Origin: Rhodospirillales bacterium
Lineage (GTDB): Bacteria; Pseudomonadota; Alphaproteobacteria; Acetobacterales; Acetobacteraceae
Direction: 5' to 3'
Length of the DNA: 40,723 nt
Assembly: GCA_025352565.1 (NCBI GenBank)
Contig: JANXTF010000009.1
Location: 1 to 40,723, forward strand
The notes beneath the pieces are model-generated. The model worked only from the letters and a program-made list of their open reading frames with translations, was not told the origin of the DNA and did no database searches. This document shows, one piece after another, positions 9,910 through 18,443 of the stretch (position 1 is the stretch's first letter; each line of letters starts with the position of its first letter). Made by a program: the position numbers and the translations under genes.

Positions 9910-10890
9910 CTACATCCTCACCAGCGCGGAGCCCCAGGTGAGGCCGCCCCCCAATGCTTCCATCAGCACGAGGTGGCCGGGCCTGATGCGGCCATCGCCG
10001 ATGGCGGTCGCGAGCGCCAGCGGAATGGACGCGGCGGACGTGTTCGCGTGTTGCGCGACGGTCTTGACGACGCGTTCGGGGGGCAGGCCGAGCCTGCGGC
10101 CGATCGCGTCGATGATCCGCAGGTTGGCCTGGTGCGGCACCAGCCAGTCCACCGCCGAATGTGGCAGGCCGTTGGCGGCCAGCGCCTCCTCCACCGCCTC
10201 GGACAGGCGGGTGACGGCGTGGCGGAACACCTCGCGCCCCTGCATCACCAGATGGCCGGAGCGGTCCGGCTGGCCGACCGCGCCATCGACGTAAAGGATA
10301 TCGCCAAGGCTGCCCTGAGCGTGCAGGTGAGTCGAGAGAATGCCACGGCCCGACGACGATGCCTCCTCCGCGCGCAAGAAAACCGCCCCTGCCCCGTCGC
10401 CGAACAGCACGCAGGTTCCGCGGTCCTGCCAATTGAGGATGCGGGAATAGACCTCGGAGCCGATCACGAGCGCGCCTCGAATCTGCCCGGTCCGTAGCAT
10501 CGCGTCGGCAACCGAGAGGCCGTAGATGAATCCGCTGCATGCGGCCGAGATATCGAACCCGAAGCCGCCGGCGCCAAGAGCTGCCTGGACACGCAACGCG
10601 GTGGCCGGAAACGCCTGGTCGGGAGTGGCGGTGGCCAGAATGATCGCGTCAACATCGGTCGCGGTCGCGCCCGCCGCGTCCAGTGCAATGCGTGCGGCCT
10701 GGGTGGCCATGAAGGCGCAGGTCTCGTGCGGCTGGGCCAGATAACGCTGGGTGATGCCGGTGCGCTCACGAATCCAGGCATCGTTGGTGTCGATCGTTTT
10801 GGCCAATTCGTCGTTGGTCACGACGATTTCGGGTAAATAGCTGCCCACGCCAGCCAACACGGAGCGGATGGGCGACGCCTGAGCGGTCAT
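9910..10890 (-). CDS. fabH: 3-oxoacyl-ACP synthase III FabH
   Basis: FabH condenses acetyl-CoA with malonyl-ACP to start fatty-acid synthesis. The ATG at 10890 overlaps the plsX stop (ATGA), giving 326 residues. The catalytic Cys118 lies in FDISAACSGF, His in VPHQANLR and Asn in HANTSAASIP, making the triad complete. The RERTGI segment near residue 41 and the C-terminal GGGLTWGSALVRM are typical. The yceD-rpmF-plsX-fabH order is the conserved lipid-initiation cluster. Confidence 0.97.
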   Translation of the reverse strand: MTAQASPIRSVLAGVGSYLPEIVVTNDELAKTIDTNDAWIRERTGITQRYLAQPHETCAFMATQAARIALDAAGATATDVDAIILATATPDQAFPATALRVQAALGAGGFGFDISAACSGFIYGLSVADAMLRTGQIRGALVIGSEVYSRILNWQDRGTCVLFGDGAGAVFLRAEEASSSGRGILSTHLHAQGSLGDILYVDGAVGQPDRSGHLVMQGREVFRHAVTRLSEAVEEALAANGLPHSAVDWLVPHQANLRIIDAIGRRLGLPPERVVKTVAQHANTSAASIPLALATAIGDGRIRPGHLVLMEALGGGLTWGSALVRM

Positions 10891-12005
10891 ACGGTCTTCT
10901 CGGCCAAATTGGGCCGGGTTGCCGGGCGGCCGGCGTTCGGCAAATTGAGCGCGCCGATGCGTGACAGGCCCTCGCGGATGCGCTCGTTGAAGCGATGAAC
11001 CACCATGTCCATCGCGACGTCGAGCGCGTGGGCAAAACCCTCGGCATCGGTACCGCCGTGGGACTTCACCACCACGCCGTTCAGCCCGACCATGACGGCG
11101 CCGTTGTAGCGGCGCGGGTCGAGCCATTCGCGCAGGCGTTCGAGGCCGGAGCGGGCCAACAGATAGCCGATGCGGGCGCTGAGGCTGGAGGAGAACACTT
11201 GGCGGAGCAGCTGGCCCACCAGGCGCAGCGCCCCCTCGCCGGTCTTCAACGCCACGTTGCCGGTGAAGCCGTCGGTGACGATCACGTCCGTGGTGCCGGC
11301 GGCAATGTCGTTGCCCTCGACGAAGCCATGGAATTGCGGGCCGATATGGCTCTCACGGAGAATTTCGGCCGCCTGACGAAGCTGCTCGTCGCCCTTCTGT
11401 TCTTCCGTGCCGACGTTCAGCAGGCCGATGGTGGGCGCGGTCAGCCCCAGCACGGTGCGGGCGAACACGTCGCCCATCACGGCGAACTCGACGAGGTTGC
11501 GGGTGTCGCACAGCACGTTGGCGCCGAGGTCCAGCATGACCACGTCGCCACGCGCCGATGGGCCGATGGCAGCCATGGCGGGGCGGTCGATGCCGGGCAA
11601 AGTCTTGATGACGATCTTCGACAGGGCAAGCAGAGCCCCGGTGTTGCCCGCCGACACGACGCCGGCCGCTTCGCCCGCCGCGACCGAATCGATCGCCATG
11701 CGCATCGACGCGCCGCGGATGCGCAGCGCGGCGGTGGCCTTCATGTCGTTGCCGATCACGTCGGGCGAATGCCGCAGGGTGCAAACCGCGGCCGCACGGG
11801 CATGACGCTTCAGCAGAGGGGCCAGCATGGCCTCATCACCGAACAGCAAGAAGCGCGCGCCGGGGTGCCGCACAGCCGCCAGCGCGATGCCCTGGACGAC
11901 GATATCGGGAGCGTTGTCGCCCCCCATGCCGTCGATTGCCAAGGAGAACGGTACCACGGAAAGCGGTACCTGCGCCGACGGCGCGTCAGCCACCTTGTCG
12001 CTCAT
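10887..12005 (-). CDS. plsX: Phosphate acyltransferase PlsX
   Basis: PlsX converts acyl-ACP to acyl-phosphate, the donor for glycerol-3-phosphate acylation at the start of phospholipid synthesis. The protein has 372 residues with IDGMGGDNAP near residue 24, then SAGNTGALLA, LDLGANV, NVGTEEQKG and TDGFTGNVALKT, all characteristic. The N-terminus is about 20 residues longer than usual and low in complexity. An in-frame start nearer the conserved core cannot be excluded. Confidence 0.97.
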   Translation of the reverse strand: MSDKVADAPSAQVPLSVVPFSLAIDGMGGDNAPDIVVQGIALAAVRHPGARFLLFGDEAMLAPLLKRHARAAAVCTLRHSPDVIGNDMKATAALRIRGASMRMAIDSVAAGEAAGVVSAGNTGALLALSKIVIKTLPGIDRPAMAAIGPSARGDVVMLDLGANVLCDTRNLVEFAVMGDVFARTVLGLTAPTIGLLNVGTEEQKGDEQLRQAAEILRESHIGPQFHGFVEGNDIAAGTTDVIVTDGFTGNVALKTGEGALRLVGQLLRQVFSSSLSARIGYLLARSGLERLREWLDPRRYNGAVMVGLNGVVVKSHGGTDAEGFAHALDVAMDMVVHRFNERIREGLSRIGALNLPNAGRPATRPNLAEKTV

Positions 12006-12039
12006 AGTTGGACGCGCCGATTTCGCGATCGCGTCGCGG

Positions 12040-12243
12040 TCAGGCGCGGACGGCGCCCTTCAGAGCCTTGCCCGCACCCACCACTTCGCGACCGTCATAG
12101 TGGCCGCAATGCGAGCAGATGTGGTGCGGCCGGCGCAGCTCGCCGCAATTTGGGCAGTCCGCGTGGGCCTCGGGCGTCAACGCCTGATGGCTGCGACGCA
12201 TGCCGCGCCGCGAGGGCGAAGTCTTTCTCTTGGGAACAGCCAT
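12040..12243 (-). CDS. rpmF: 50S ribosomal protein L32
   Basis: The 67-residue protein starts [20 protein letters not shown], the invariant L32 N-terminus, and has a complete zinc ribbon ([18 protein letters not shown]). It lies 34 bases upstream of plsX and 157 bases after yceD, with a possible promoter in that gap. Confidence 0.97.
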   Translation of the reverse strand: MAVPKRKTSPSRRGMRRSHQALTPEAHADCPNCGELRRPHHICSHCGHYDGREVVGAGKALKGAVRA

Positions 12244-12349
12244 GGGACGAAGCCCCTCCGGTCAGCGTGGCGACACCGCCTGGCTGCCGACCGAGAAAGG
12301 AAGGCAGTGGGCGCGTGCGGTCACATATTGGCAATAACGCGAGCCGCGC

Positions 12350-12378
12350 CGTCTAGCAGAGGGGGAACATGCCTGCAA
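12350..12378 (-). promoter_or_regulatory. Candidate promoter for rpmF-plsX-fabH
   Basis: TTGCAG (12378-12373) and TAGACG (12355-12350) are 17 bases apart on the minus strand in the gap between yceD and rpmF. The leader would be about 100 bases, leaving room for regulation. I see no other convincing structure in the gap. Confidence 0.35.
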
Positions 12379-12400
12379 GCGCGTCGCGGCATGACTGCAA

Positions 12401-12901
12401 TCAATCTGACGGTCGGAAGCGCGCCAGCGCCGCGAACGGGGATGCCGACTGCTCCTCGACGTCCTCCGCGAGCGCCACGCCGGGCTTGCGGGGATAAGGT
12501 GCCATCATCAGGGCGAGTTGCTCGACCGCCGCTTCGCCGAGGTCGATCATGGCGCTGGCGTAGGGCACCTCGTCGTCGGCCTCGGGGTCGTCATCATCGG
12601 ATTCGCTGCCTTCGGGCACGAAACGCACCCGGAACGCCTCAGCGATGCGTTCCTCGAATGGATCGAGGGTGACGACGCAGTCGCGTGTCAGCCGCGCGCG
12701 CAGGAAGCCGTCGCCGATCAGGCGGCCGAATTCGCCGGGAACCATCGCGAGTCGGAAGCGGCAGGCGAGTTCGGCGATGGCCGCAACCCCAAGACGCGCG
12801 GCGACGGCTTCGCGTTCGTCAGCGTCGGCGACGACCTCGATCTCCGCCCCACCGTGGAACGCCAACTCCGCCTTCCAGGGGCGCGACAGCTCCGTGGTCA
12901 T
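12401..12901 (-). CDS. yceD: YceD family protein (DUF177)
   Basis: The 166-residue protein has the YceD core: AELACRFRLAMV, LRARLTRDCVVTLDPFEERIAEAFRVRFVP, an acidic insert (DDDDPEADDE) and the motif IDLGEAAVEQLALMMAPYPRKPG. YceD is found next to rpmF in most bacteria and has been linked to 23S rRNA accumulation in some lineages. Its N-terminus overlaps the stop of the bc1 chaperone gene (ATGA). Confidence 0.92.
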   Translation of the reverse strand: MTTELSRPWKAELAFHGGAEIEVVADADEREAVAARLGVAAIAELACRFRLAMVPGEFGRLIGDGFLRARLTRDCVVTLDPFEERIAEAFRVRFVPEGSESDDDDPEADDEVPYASAMIDLGEAAVEQLALMMAPYPRKPGVALAEDVEEQSASPFAALARFRPSD

Positions 12902-13425
12902 GCCGCGAACACCGCGCGTCCGGCGCGCAGATCGGCCATGGGCTGGGCGCGAAGGGCCTGGTCGTGGGTGGCCATGATGCCAGCCAGACGTTCCGGCGCG
13001 CCAGGCGGGGCCGCGCCGCGCCAGACGTTGCGGGCGAGCGCCGCGGCGAGAGCCGGCTGGTCATCCGCGTCGAGCGCCGCCTCGTAGGCGGCGGCGCGGC
13101 CGTGGAAAGCTTCCCACATCGCACGGACGCGCTTGCCGACCGCTAGATCGCTCACGCCCAGTTCACGCAGATTGATGTCCATGTCGCTGAACATCGCGTC
13201 GAACACCGCCTGCGCCAAGGCGGGACCAGGCGGCGGCAGACGGCGCAGCGTACGGATCAGCAGCGCGACGTGGACGCCGACCAGGTCGAACCGTCCGTCC
13301 AGCGTGTCGGGCACGCCGAGGTCCTCATAGAACATCGGCGCTCGGGCGGCGGCTACCGCGCTACCGTAGAGTTCGAAGCCGGCACGCTCGTGCCGGCTGC
13401 GTCGCAGTAATCCAAGAAAAGCCAT
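12898..13425 (-). CDS. Ubiquinol-cytochrome c chaperone (CBP3/UQCC1 family)
   Basis: The 175-residue protein matches the Ubiq_cyt_C_chap family, with FYEDLGVPDTLDGRFDLVGVHVALLIRTLR, AQAVFDAMFSDMDINLRELGVSDLAVGKRVRAMWEAFHGR and the final Ala-rich helices. Mitochondrial Cbp3 assists synthesis and assembly of cytochrome b in complex III. By analogy this protein should act at the inner membrane in bc1 assembly. It is the first gene of the yceD-rpmF-plsX run and divergent from the bamE-like gene 164 bases away. Confidence 0.93.
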   Translation of the reverse strand: MAFLGLLRRSRHERAGFELYGSAVAAARAPMFYEDLGVPDTLDGRFDLVGVHVALLIRTLRRLPPPGPALAQAVFDAMFSDMDINLRELGVSDLAVGKRVRAMWEAFHGRAAAYEAALDADDQPALAAALARNVWRGAAPPGAPERLAGIMATHDQALRAQPMADLRAGRAVFAA

Positions 13426-13589
13426 TCACCCTCTCGATGGCCATCCGGCCGATTGACATGGACGGTCCCGCGTGAGACGCCCCGGCGACTATGTCCTAGA
13501 CGTGGCATCGCCTCGCCACCAGTCAATCGCCCCGCCTGGATTGCCCCATTCAATAGGCTTGGCCACATTTGGCTATCGGAGTCTCGCTT

Positions 13590-14111
13590 ATGCATCCCCT
13601 TCATGCCCGCGCCGCCTTTGCACTCGGCCTTGCCTTGACCTTGGGCGCCTGCAGCGTGCCGCATTTCATGGCGTTCAACCCGCAGACGCGCGGCAACATG
13701 GTGGATGCGGATCAGCTTAAGGAACTCGTGCCGGGAACCACGACCCGCGCCGATGTAACGTCGCTGATCGGCTCGCCCACGGCCCGGGCGACGTTCGACG
13801 ACAACACATGGATCTATATCGCCGAGGTCACCCGTCCGGTCATCGGCGGCACGCTGGACGTGAATCAGCAGCAGGTTGTGGTGCTGTCTTTCGACCAGAA
13901 GGGCGTGCTGCGCAACGTCGAGACCAAGACCAAGGCCGACTCGATGCCGGTGCAGGTCGTGTCCCGCACCACGCCCTCACCGGGCAGCGATGCCTCGCTC
14001 TTACAGCAGTTGCTCGGCAACGTGGGCAAGTTCAGCCCGGTGGCGCCGACCGGGAGCGGAGGTGCAAGCGGCAGCGGGATCGGCGGCAGCGGGGCGGCGT
14101 TCGGGCGCTAG
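13590..14111 (+). CDS. bamE: BamE/SmpA-like outer-membrane lipoprotein
   Basis: The ATG at 13590 is preceded by GGAG at good spacing and gives a 173-residue lipoprotein precursor with signal peptide FALGLALTLGAC (lipobox L-G-A-C). An earlier ATG at 13569 would add seven residues. The SmpA/OmlA domain follows: DQLKELVPGTTTRADVTSLIGSPTARATFDDNTWIYIAE, then VVVLSFDQKGVLRNVETKTK. A Gly/Ser-rich tail of about 35 residues follows. BamE supports the outer-membrane beta-barrel assembly complex. The gene is alone on the plus strand between two leftward operons. Confidence 0.93.
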   Translation: MHPLHARAAFALGLALTLGACSVPHFMAFNPQTRGNMVDADQLKELVPGTTTRADVTSLIGSPTARATFDDNTWIYIAEVTRPVIGGTLDVNQQQVVVLSFDQKGVLRNVETKTKADSMPVQVVSRTTPSPGSDASLLQQLLGNVGKFSPVAPTGSGGASGSGIGGSGAAFGR

Positions 14112-14118
14112 AGATAGC

Positions 14119-14143
14119 GGCTCAGACTGCTTTCGTCTGAACC
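14119..14143. terminator. Hairpin between convergent bamE and MFS genes
   Basis: TCAGAC (14122-14127) pairs with GTCTGA (14135-14140) around a seven-base loop, and outer GG/CC pairs extend the stem with one mismatch. It lies 8 bases after the bamE stop and about 27 beyond the MFS stop on the other strand, so it could serve both. No U tract is present. Confidence 0.45.
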
Positions 14144-14169
14144 CAGGTTTCGCTCTGCCAGTCGAACAT

Positions 14170-15342
14170 CTAGACCGCCAGCGCCGACCGCCTGCCGTGG
14201 CGCGCGCGGTGCCATAGGACCAGCGACAAGGCCACCAGCACCGGCGGGATCACGGCGGCGTTCAGCGCCAGCCATCCTGCCTCGGCGTGCAGCGCGCCTG
14301 AGGTGAAGCTCGTCATGGCGACGGTGCCGAATACGATGAAGTCGTTGGCGGCCTGTGCCCGCACGCGCTCGATCGCGCTATGAGCGGTGGAGAGCAGCGT
14401 GGTGGCACCGACGAACATGAAGTTCCAGCCGACACCGAGCACGCAGAGCGCCAGCACGAAATCGTAGAAGCTGGAGCCCCTGAGCGACAGGCCGGCGCAA
14501 AGGATGGTCAATGCGCCGCCGACGACGATGATGCGGTGCGCGCCGAACCGCTGGATCAGGCGACCTGTGAAAAATCCCGGCGCGAACATGCAGATCGCGT
14601 GCAGGCGGATGACGTCGATGCTGTCATTCACCCCAAAGCCGCAGAGCATCATCTGGAGTGGCGTGGACGCCATAATGAGGTTCATGGAGCCATAGCCGAC
14701 GAGGCCCGCCACCGCCGCCGTGACGAAAGTGGGTCGTGCGATGATCTCCGCGATCGGGGTGGGTGACACCACGCGGGCCGGGGCCGGTGGCAGGCGGACG
14801 AAAACCAGGAGCGTCGCCACCGTCAGCGGCAGTATCGCGAGCGCGAGGTAGGTGCCGAGGAACAGCAGCGGGGGCGTCAGATCCTTGGTGCGCTCGACCA
14901 GTTCCGGCCCGAGGATGGCCGCGAGCACGCCGCCTGCCATGACCAGGCCGATGGCCCGAGGCCGCGCTTCGCTGTCGGCCACCTCGGCGGCGGCGAAGCG
15001 GTAATGTTGGCCGATGCCGAAGCCGAGGCCGGTGGGGATCGAGCCCAGGCAGTAGATCAGGAAATCCCCGCGCATCACTCCCCAGGCGTACAGGCCGCAG
15101 CCCACCAGCGAGCCGGCGGCCCCCAGGTAGAAGCCGGGCTTGCGGCCGAGGCGGGCGAAGATCATGCCGGCGGGGATGGACGCGGCCATGGTCGAGGCCA
15201 TCTGGAGCGCGTAGGGCAGCGTGGCGAGCGCCTTGTCGGGGGCCATGGCATGGCCGAGCAGGGCGCTCATGGCCACCTGCCCGATCGAGGATGCGTTCAC
15301 CAATGCCTGGCAGAAGAACAGCAGCCAGACGTTGATATTCAT
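14170..15342 (-). CDS. Major facilitator superfamily transporter
   Basis: The 390-residue protein from the ATG at 15342 (overlapping the thiL stop in ATGA) has about twelve hydrophobic segments. After segment 2 it carries the MFS loop motif IFARLGRKPGFYLGAAGSL, and the second half repeats it weakly (TGRLIQRFGAHRIIVVGG). Substrate cannot be read from the sequence. It is the last gene of the glyA-rib-nusB-thiL run, so a vitamin or precursor is one guess among many. Family relatives include sugar and drug transporters. Confidence 0.88.
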   Translation of the reverse strand: MNINVWLLFFCQALVNASSIGQVAMSALLGHAMAPDKALATLPYALQMASTMAASIPAGMIFARLGRKPGFYLGAAGSLVGCGLYAWGVMRGDFLIYCLGSIPTGLGFGIGQHYRFAAAEVADSEARPRAIGLVMAGGVLAAILGPELVERTKDLTPPLLFLGTYLALAILPLTVATLLVFVRLPPAPARVVSPTPIAEIIARPTFVTAAVAGLVGYGSMNLIMASTPLQMMLCGFGVNDSIDVIRLHAICMFAPGFFTGRLIQRFGAHRIIVVGGALTILCAGLSLRGSSFYDFVLALCVLGVGWNFMFVGATTLLSTAHSAIERVRAQAANDFIVFGTVAMTSFTSGALHAEAGWLALNAAVIPPVLVALSLVLWHRARHGRRSALAV

Positions 15343-16304
15343 GGGAAATGGCTCCAGCCGCCGGCCTCGAACGCCATGGCGGCGCCGTCGCGGCCCAGTA
15401 CAGTAACGGACGGCACAGTGACAGCGGGCGCGCCCGCGTGGAACCACCCGATCCGCGTGACCCGCATGCGCGCCGCGCGGGCCGCATCGTTCAGGGCTTG
15501 CTCACGAGCGGCCGGAACGGCCATCAGGAGTTCGTAGTCGTCTCCGCCTGTGAGGCAGAGCTTGAGGTTGTCCGCCGCCCGGGCCGCTTGCGAGAGCGGC
15601 ACGGCTGCGGCTTCAAGGGTGGCGTCGAGATGGGCCGCGCGGCAGAGATGCCCGAGATCCTGCACGAGTCCGTCGGATACATCCATTGCGGCATGGGCCA
15701 CGCCGTGCAGCGCCAGTCCGAGGCGGGGTTGCGGCAGACGGTAGCGCCCGGCGAGATAGCCGCTCGGATCGTCCAGCCGGCCGGTGGCCGCGAGCAGGCC
15801 GAGCGCGCCATCGCCAATGGTGCCGGTAACCCAGATCCCATCTCCGTCGCGGGCGCCGGAACGGCGAATGGCATGGCCTGGCTCGACGCTGCCAAGGATG
15901 GTCAATGACAGGCTGATCGGCCCCGGTGTCGAGGTGGTATCGCCGCCAAGCAGGGTGAGGCCGAATTCCACCTGATCGGATGCCAACCCGGCCGCGAAGT
16001 CCGCAAACCAGGCGTCTGGCGTGTTGCCGGGGGCGGAGACCGTCATCAGGTAGCCGAACGGCTCGGCACCCATGGCGGCGAGGTCCGACAAATTTGTCCG
16101 CAACAGCTTGCGGCCGATGAAGCCCGGCGGGTCGTCGGGCAGGAAATGCACGCCTGCCACCATCGCATCGGCGGAAACCACCATCTCGCGGCCGGGAGGG
16201 GGCGTGAAGACGGCGGCATCGTCTGCGAGATCGAGCGCGCCGGGGCCGGCCAGGGGACGGAAATGGCGGGCGATAAGGGCGAATTCGGAGGGGAGATCGG
16301 TCAT
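15339..16304 (-). CDS. thiL: Thiamine-monophosphate kinase ThiL
   Basis: ThiL phosphorylates thiamine phosphate to thiamine diphosphate using ATP. From the ATG at 16304 the protein has 321 residues, with the PurM-like metal/ATP site LADDAAVFTPP, VSADAMVAGVHF, NLSDLAAMGAEP, LLGGDTTSTPG, AMDVSDGLVQDL and GGDDYELL all intact. It follows nusB by 74 bases, which hold a hairpin close to its start, and overlaps the MFS gene. The ribH-nusB-thiL order is widespread. Confidence 0.96.
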   Translation of the reverse strand: MTDLPSEFALIARHFRPLAGPGALDLADDAAVFTPPPGREMVVSADAMVAGVHFLPDDPPGFIGRKLLRTNLSDLAAMGAEPFGYLMTVSAPGNTPDAWFADFAAGLASDQVEFGLTLLGGDTTSTPGPISLSLTILGSVEPGHAIRRSGARDGDGIWVTGTIGDGALGLLAATGRLDDPSGYLAGRYRLPQPRLGLALHGVAHAAMDVSDGLVQDLGHLCRAAHLDATLEAAAVPLSQAARAADNLKLCLTGGDDYELLMAVPAAREQALNDAARAARMRVTRIGWFHAGAPAVTVPSVTVLGRDGAAMAFEAGGWSHFP

Positions 16305-16312
16305 TGCGTGAT

Positions 16313-16346
16313 CCACGCCTTCTCTCGACGCGGCGTCAAGGCGTGG
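16313..16346 (-). promoter_or_regulatory. 9-bp hairpin just upstream of thiL
   Basis: CCACGCCTT (16313-16321) and AAGGCGTGG (16338-16346) are perfect complements around a 16-base loop. On the thiL message the 3' arm, with the GAAGG that is the only ribosome-binding-like sequence, ends nine bases before the ATG. Pairing could hide that site. It does not contain the conserved bases of a TPP riboswitch. Confidence 0.35.
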
Positions 16347-16378
16347 CTGGTCGGCCCTCGCCGGCCGGACGACGCGCG

Positions 16379-16861
16379 TTACCCCGCGAACTCCTTCGCC
16401 CGCAGATCCCGCGCGAGTTTGTCGAGCACGCCGTTGGCCATGCGGGGTTCGTCGCCATCGAAGAAGCCGCGGGCGATGTCGAGGTATTCGTTGATGACCA
16501 CCTTGGCGGGCGGGCCATCGGCCATCAGCAACTCGGTGACCCCCGCACGCAGCACCGCGCGCAGCACCGGGTCGATCCGGCCCAGCGGCCAGTCGGCCGA
16601 CAGGGTTTCGGCCAGCAGGGCGTCGATGCGGTCCTGCTGGCGGGTGGCCTCGCGCACGATGCGGGAGAACAGAGGCACCAGGGCGTCGGGAATGCGGCCA
16701 TCCTCGAAGCCGCCACTCCCGGGTAGCTCGCCGAGGCGGTGGCGAACGAATTCGTCGATCACGGTCTCGGGGCTGGTCTGGGCTTGCTCGGCCTGGAACA
16801 ACGCCTGCACAGCGGCGAAACGCGATGCGGTGCGGGGCCGCGCCTTGGCATCGGCCATCAC
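16379..16861 (-). CDS. nusB: Transcription antitermination factor NusB
   Basis: The 160-residue protein has the all-helical NusB pattern: ASRFAAVQALFQAEQ, LFSRIVREATRQQDRIDALLAETL, then RIDPVLRAVLRAGVTELL and PAKVVINEYLDIARGFF. NusB pairs with NusE (S10) on boxA RNA to promote rRNA antitermination. Two adjacent ATGs exist (16861 and 16858); the first overlaps the ribH stop. The C-terminus ends in a basic helix. Confidence 0.95.
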   Translation of the reverse strand: MMADAKARPRTASRFAAVQALFQAEQAQTSPETVIDEFVRHRLGELPGSGGFEDGRIPDALVPLFSRIVREATRQQDRIDALLAETLSADWPLGRIDPVLRAVLRAGVTELLMADGPPAKVVINEYLDIARGFFDGDEPRMANGVLDKLARDLRAKEFAG

Positions 16862-17340
16862 AGGGCTCCCAGGAAACGCGCGACATCGAGCTGCACGAGG
16901 GCGGCCGCCGCCGCCTCGGCGCCCTTATTGTGGCCGTCGGCACCGGAGCGCTGGATGGCCTGCGCCTCGTTGTGGACCGTCAGAATGCCGTTGCCGACGC
17001 ACAGGCAATGGTCGAGCGCCACGCGGGTGAGGCCGGCCATCGCCTCGCGGCAGACATGATCGTAGTGATCGGTGTCGCCGCGCACCACGCAGCCGAGCGC
17101 CACGTAGGCGTCGTAATTGTGGGTGCCCCTCGCGGCGAAGCGGATGGCCGTCGCCAACTCGAGAGCACCCGCCACGTCCAGCACGTCGAACGCCGCGTCG
17201 GCCTCGCTCAGGAGGCGCGCGGCGCCATCGCGCAGGCCATCCGAGATTGTCTTGTAGTAGGGTGCCCGCACGATCAGCACGCGCGGCTTGTGCCCGCGGA
17301 CGGAGGGGGCCGCCGGAAGCGGGGCGTCGGCGGTACTCAT
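16858..17340 (-). CDS. ribH: 6,7-dimethyl-8-ribityllumazine synthase
   Basis: RibH condenses 3,4-dihydroxybutanone 4-phosphate with the ribitylamino-pyrimidine to give lumazine. The 160-residue protein starts at the ATG at 17340 overlapping the ribBA stop. It has the typical core RVLIVRAPYYKTISDGLRDGA, DVAGALELATAIRFAA, YVALGCVVRGDTDHYDHVCREAMAGL with the catalytic His, and NGILTVHNEAQAIQR. The usual Glu-Gln-Ala reads Glu-Ala-Gln here, a mild deviation. Confidence 0.95.
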   Translation of the reverse strand: MSTADAPLPAAPSVRGHKPRVLIVRAPYYKTISDGLRDGAARLLSEADAAFDVLDVAGALELATAIRFAARGTHNYDAYVALGCVVRGDTDHYDHVCREAMAGLTRVALDHCLCVGNGILTVHNEAQAIQRSGADGHNKGAEAAAAALVQLDVARFLGAL

Positions 17341-18443
17341 TCGATGATGGGCCTTTGATCGACGATGGTTAGACCGTAACCCTCCAGGCCGATGATGGTG
17401 CGATGCGTGTTGGAGAGCAGCACCAGATCCTTCACGCCGAGATCGAGCAGGATCTGCGCACCGATGCCGTAGTCGCGCAACTCGGTATGCGGCCGCGGAG
17501 AGCCTGCCAGCAGCTTGACCCGATCCGACAATGCGCGCGGCGCGGTCTCGCGCAGCAGCACGAAGGCGCCGCGACCTTCGGCGGCGATCATCCGCATGGC
17601 GCCGTGCAGGCTGGACCAGTTGCCGCCCAGCATGTCGTTCACGAGATCGACCGTGTGCATGCGGATGAGCGGCGGGGGGCCGTTGGCCAGATCGCCCTTC
17701 ACCAGAACGAAATGCTCGGCGTATTCCACCTTGTTGGCGTACACCATCACCTTCCACTCGCCGCCGATCTCGTGCTGGATCGTGGTCGACTCGACCAGCT
17801 TCACCAACCGCTCGGTGCGGCGGCGATGGGCGATGAGATCGGCGATGGTGCCGAGCTTGAGGCCGTGATGCTGCGCGAAAGCGGCGAGTTCGGGCAGGCG
17901 CGCCATGGTGCCGTCGTCGTTCATGATCTCGCAGATCACGCCCGAGGGGTTGAGGCCGGCGAGGCGGGAGATGTCCACCGCCGCTTCGGTGTGGCCGGCG
18001 CGGATCAGGCTGCCGCCTTCGCGCGCCACCAGCGGAAAGATGTGGCCGGGGGTGACGATGTCGTGCGAGCCGCATTCGGGGTTGATGGCGACCGCGATAG
18101 TGTGGGAGCGGTCATGCGCGGAAATGCCGGTTGTGACCCCTTCCCGCGCCTCGATGGAAACCGTGAAAGCAGTCTGATGGCGGGCCGCGTTGGAGCGGCT
18201 CATCAACGGCAGGCCGAGCTTTTCCACGCGCTGCTGGGTCATCGCCAGGCAGATCAGGCCGCGGGCGTGGCGCGCCATGAAGTTGATCGCGTCTGGCGTG
18301 GCGAACTGGCCGGGGATGACGAGGTCGCCCTCGTTCTCGCGGTCCTCGTCGTCAACCAGGATGAACATACGCCCGGCGCGCGCTTCCTCGATCAGATCCT
18401 CCGCGGAGGAGATGTATTCGGACAATGTGCGTTTGAGGGTCAT
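17337..18443 (-). CDS. ribB: 3,4-dihydroxy-2-butanone-4-phosphate synthase with degenerate GTP cyclohydrolase II domain
   Basis: The 368-residue protein has a complete RibB domain (residues 1-205: [65 protein letters not shown]). The C-terminal RibA-like domain keeps the fold but has lost the zinc cysteines: where GTP cyclohydrolase II has H-S-E-C-x-T-G-D and R-C-D-C, this has [16 protein letters not shown]. The R-Q-E-G-R catalytic segment is RETAPRA. RibB activity is therefore expected, but not GTP cyclohydrolase II. A separate ribA must lie elsewhere. The same degeneration is known in other alphaproteobacterial RibBA proteins. The start overlaps the ribE stop (ATGA). Confidence 0.93.
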   Translation of the reverse strand: MTLKRTLSEYISSAEDLIEEARAGRMFILVDDEDRENEGDLVIPGQFATPDAINFMARHARGLICLAMTQQRVEKLGLPLMSRSNAARHQTAFTVSIEAREGVTTGISAHDRSHTIAVAINPECGSHDIVTPGHIFPLVAREGGSLIRAGHTEAAVDISRLAGLNPSGVICEIMNDDGTMARLPELAAFAQHHGLKLGTIADLIAHRRRTERLVKLVESTTIQHEIGGEWKVMVYANKVEYAEHFVLVKGDLANGPPPLIRMHTVDLVNDMLGGNWSSLHGAMRMIAAEGRGAFVLLRETAPRALSDRVKLLAGSPRPHTELRDYGIGAQILLDLGVKDLVLLSNTHRTIIGLEGYGLTIVDQRPIIE

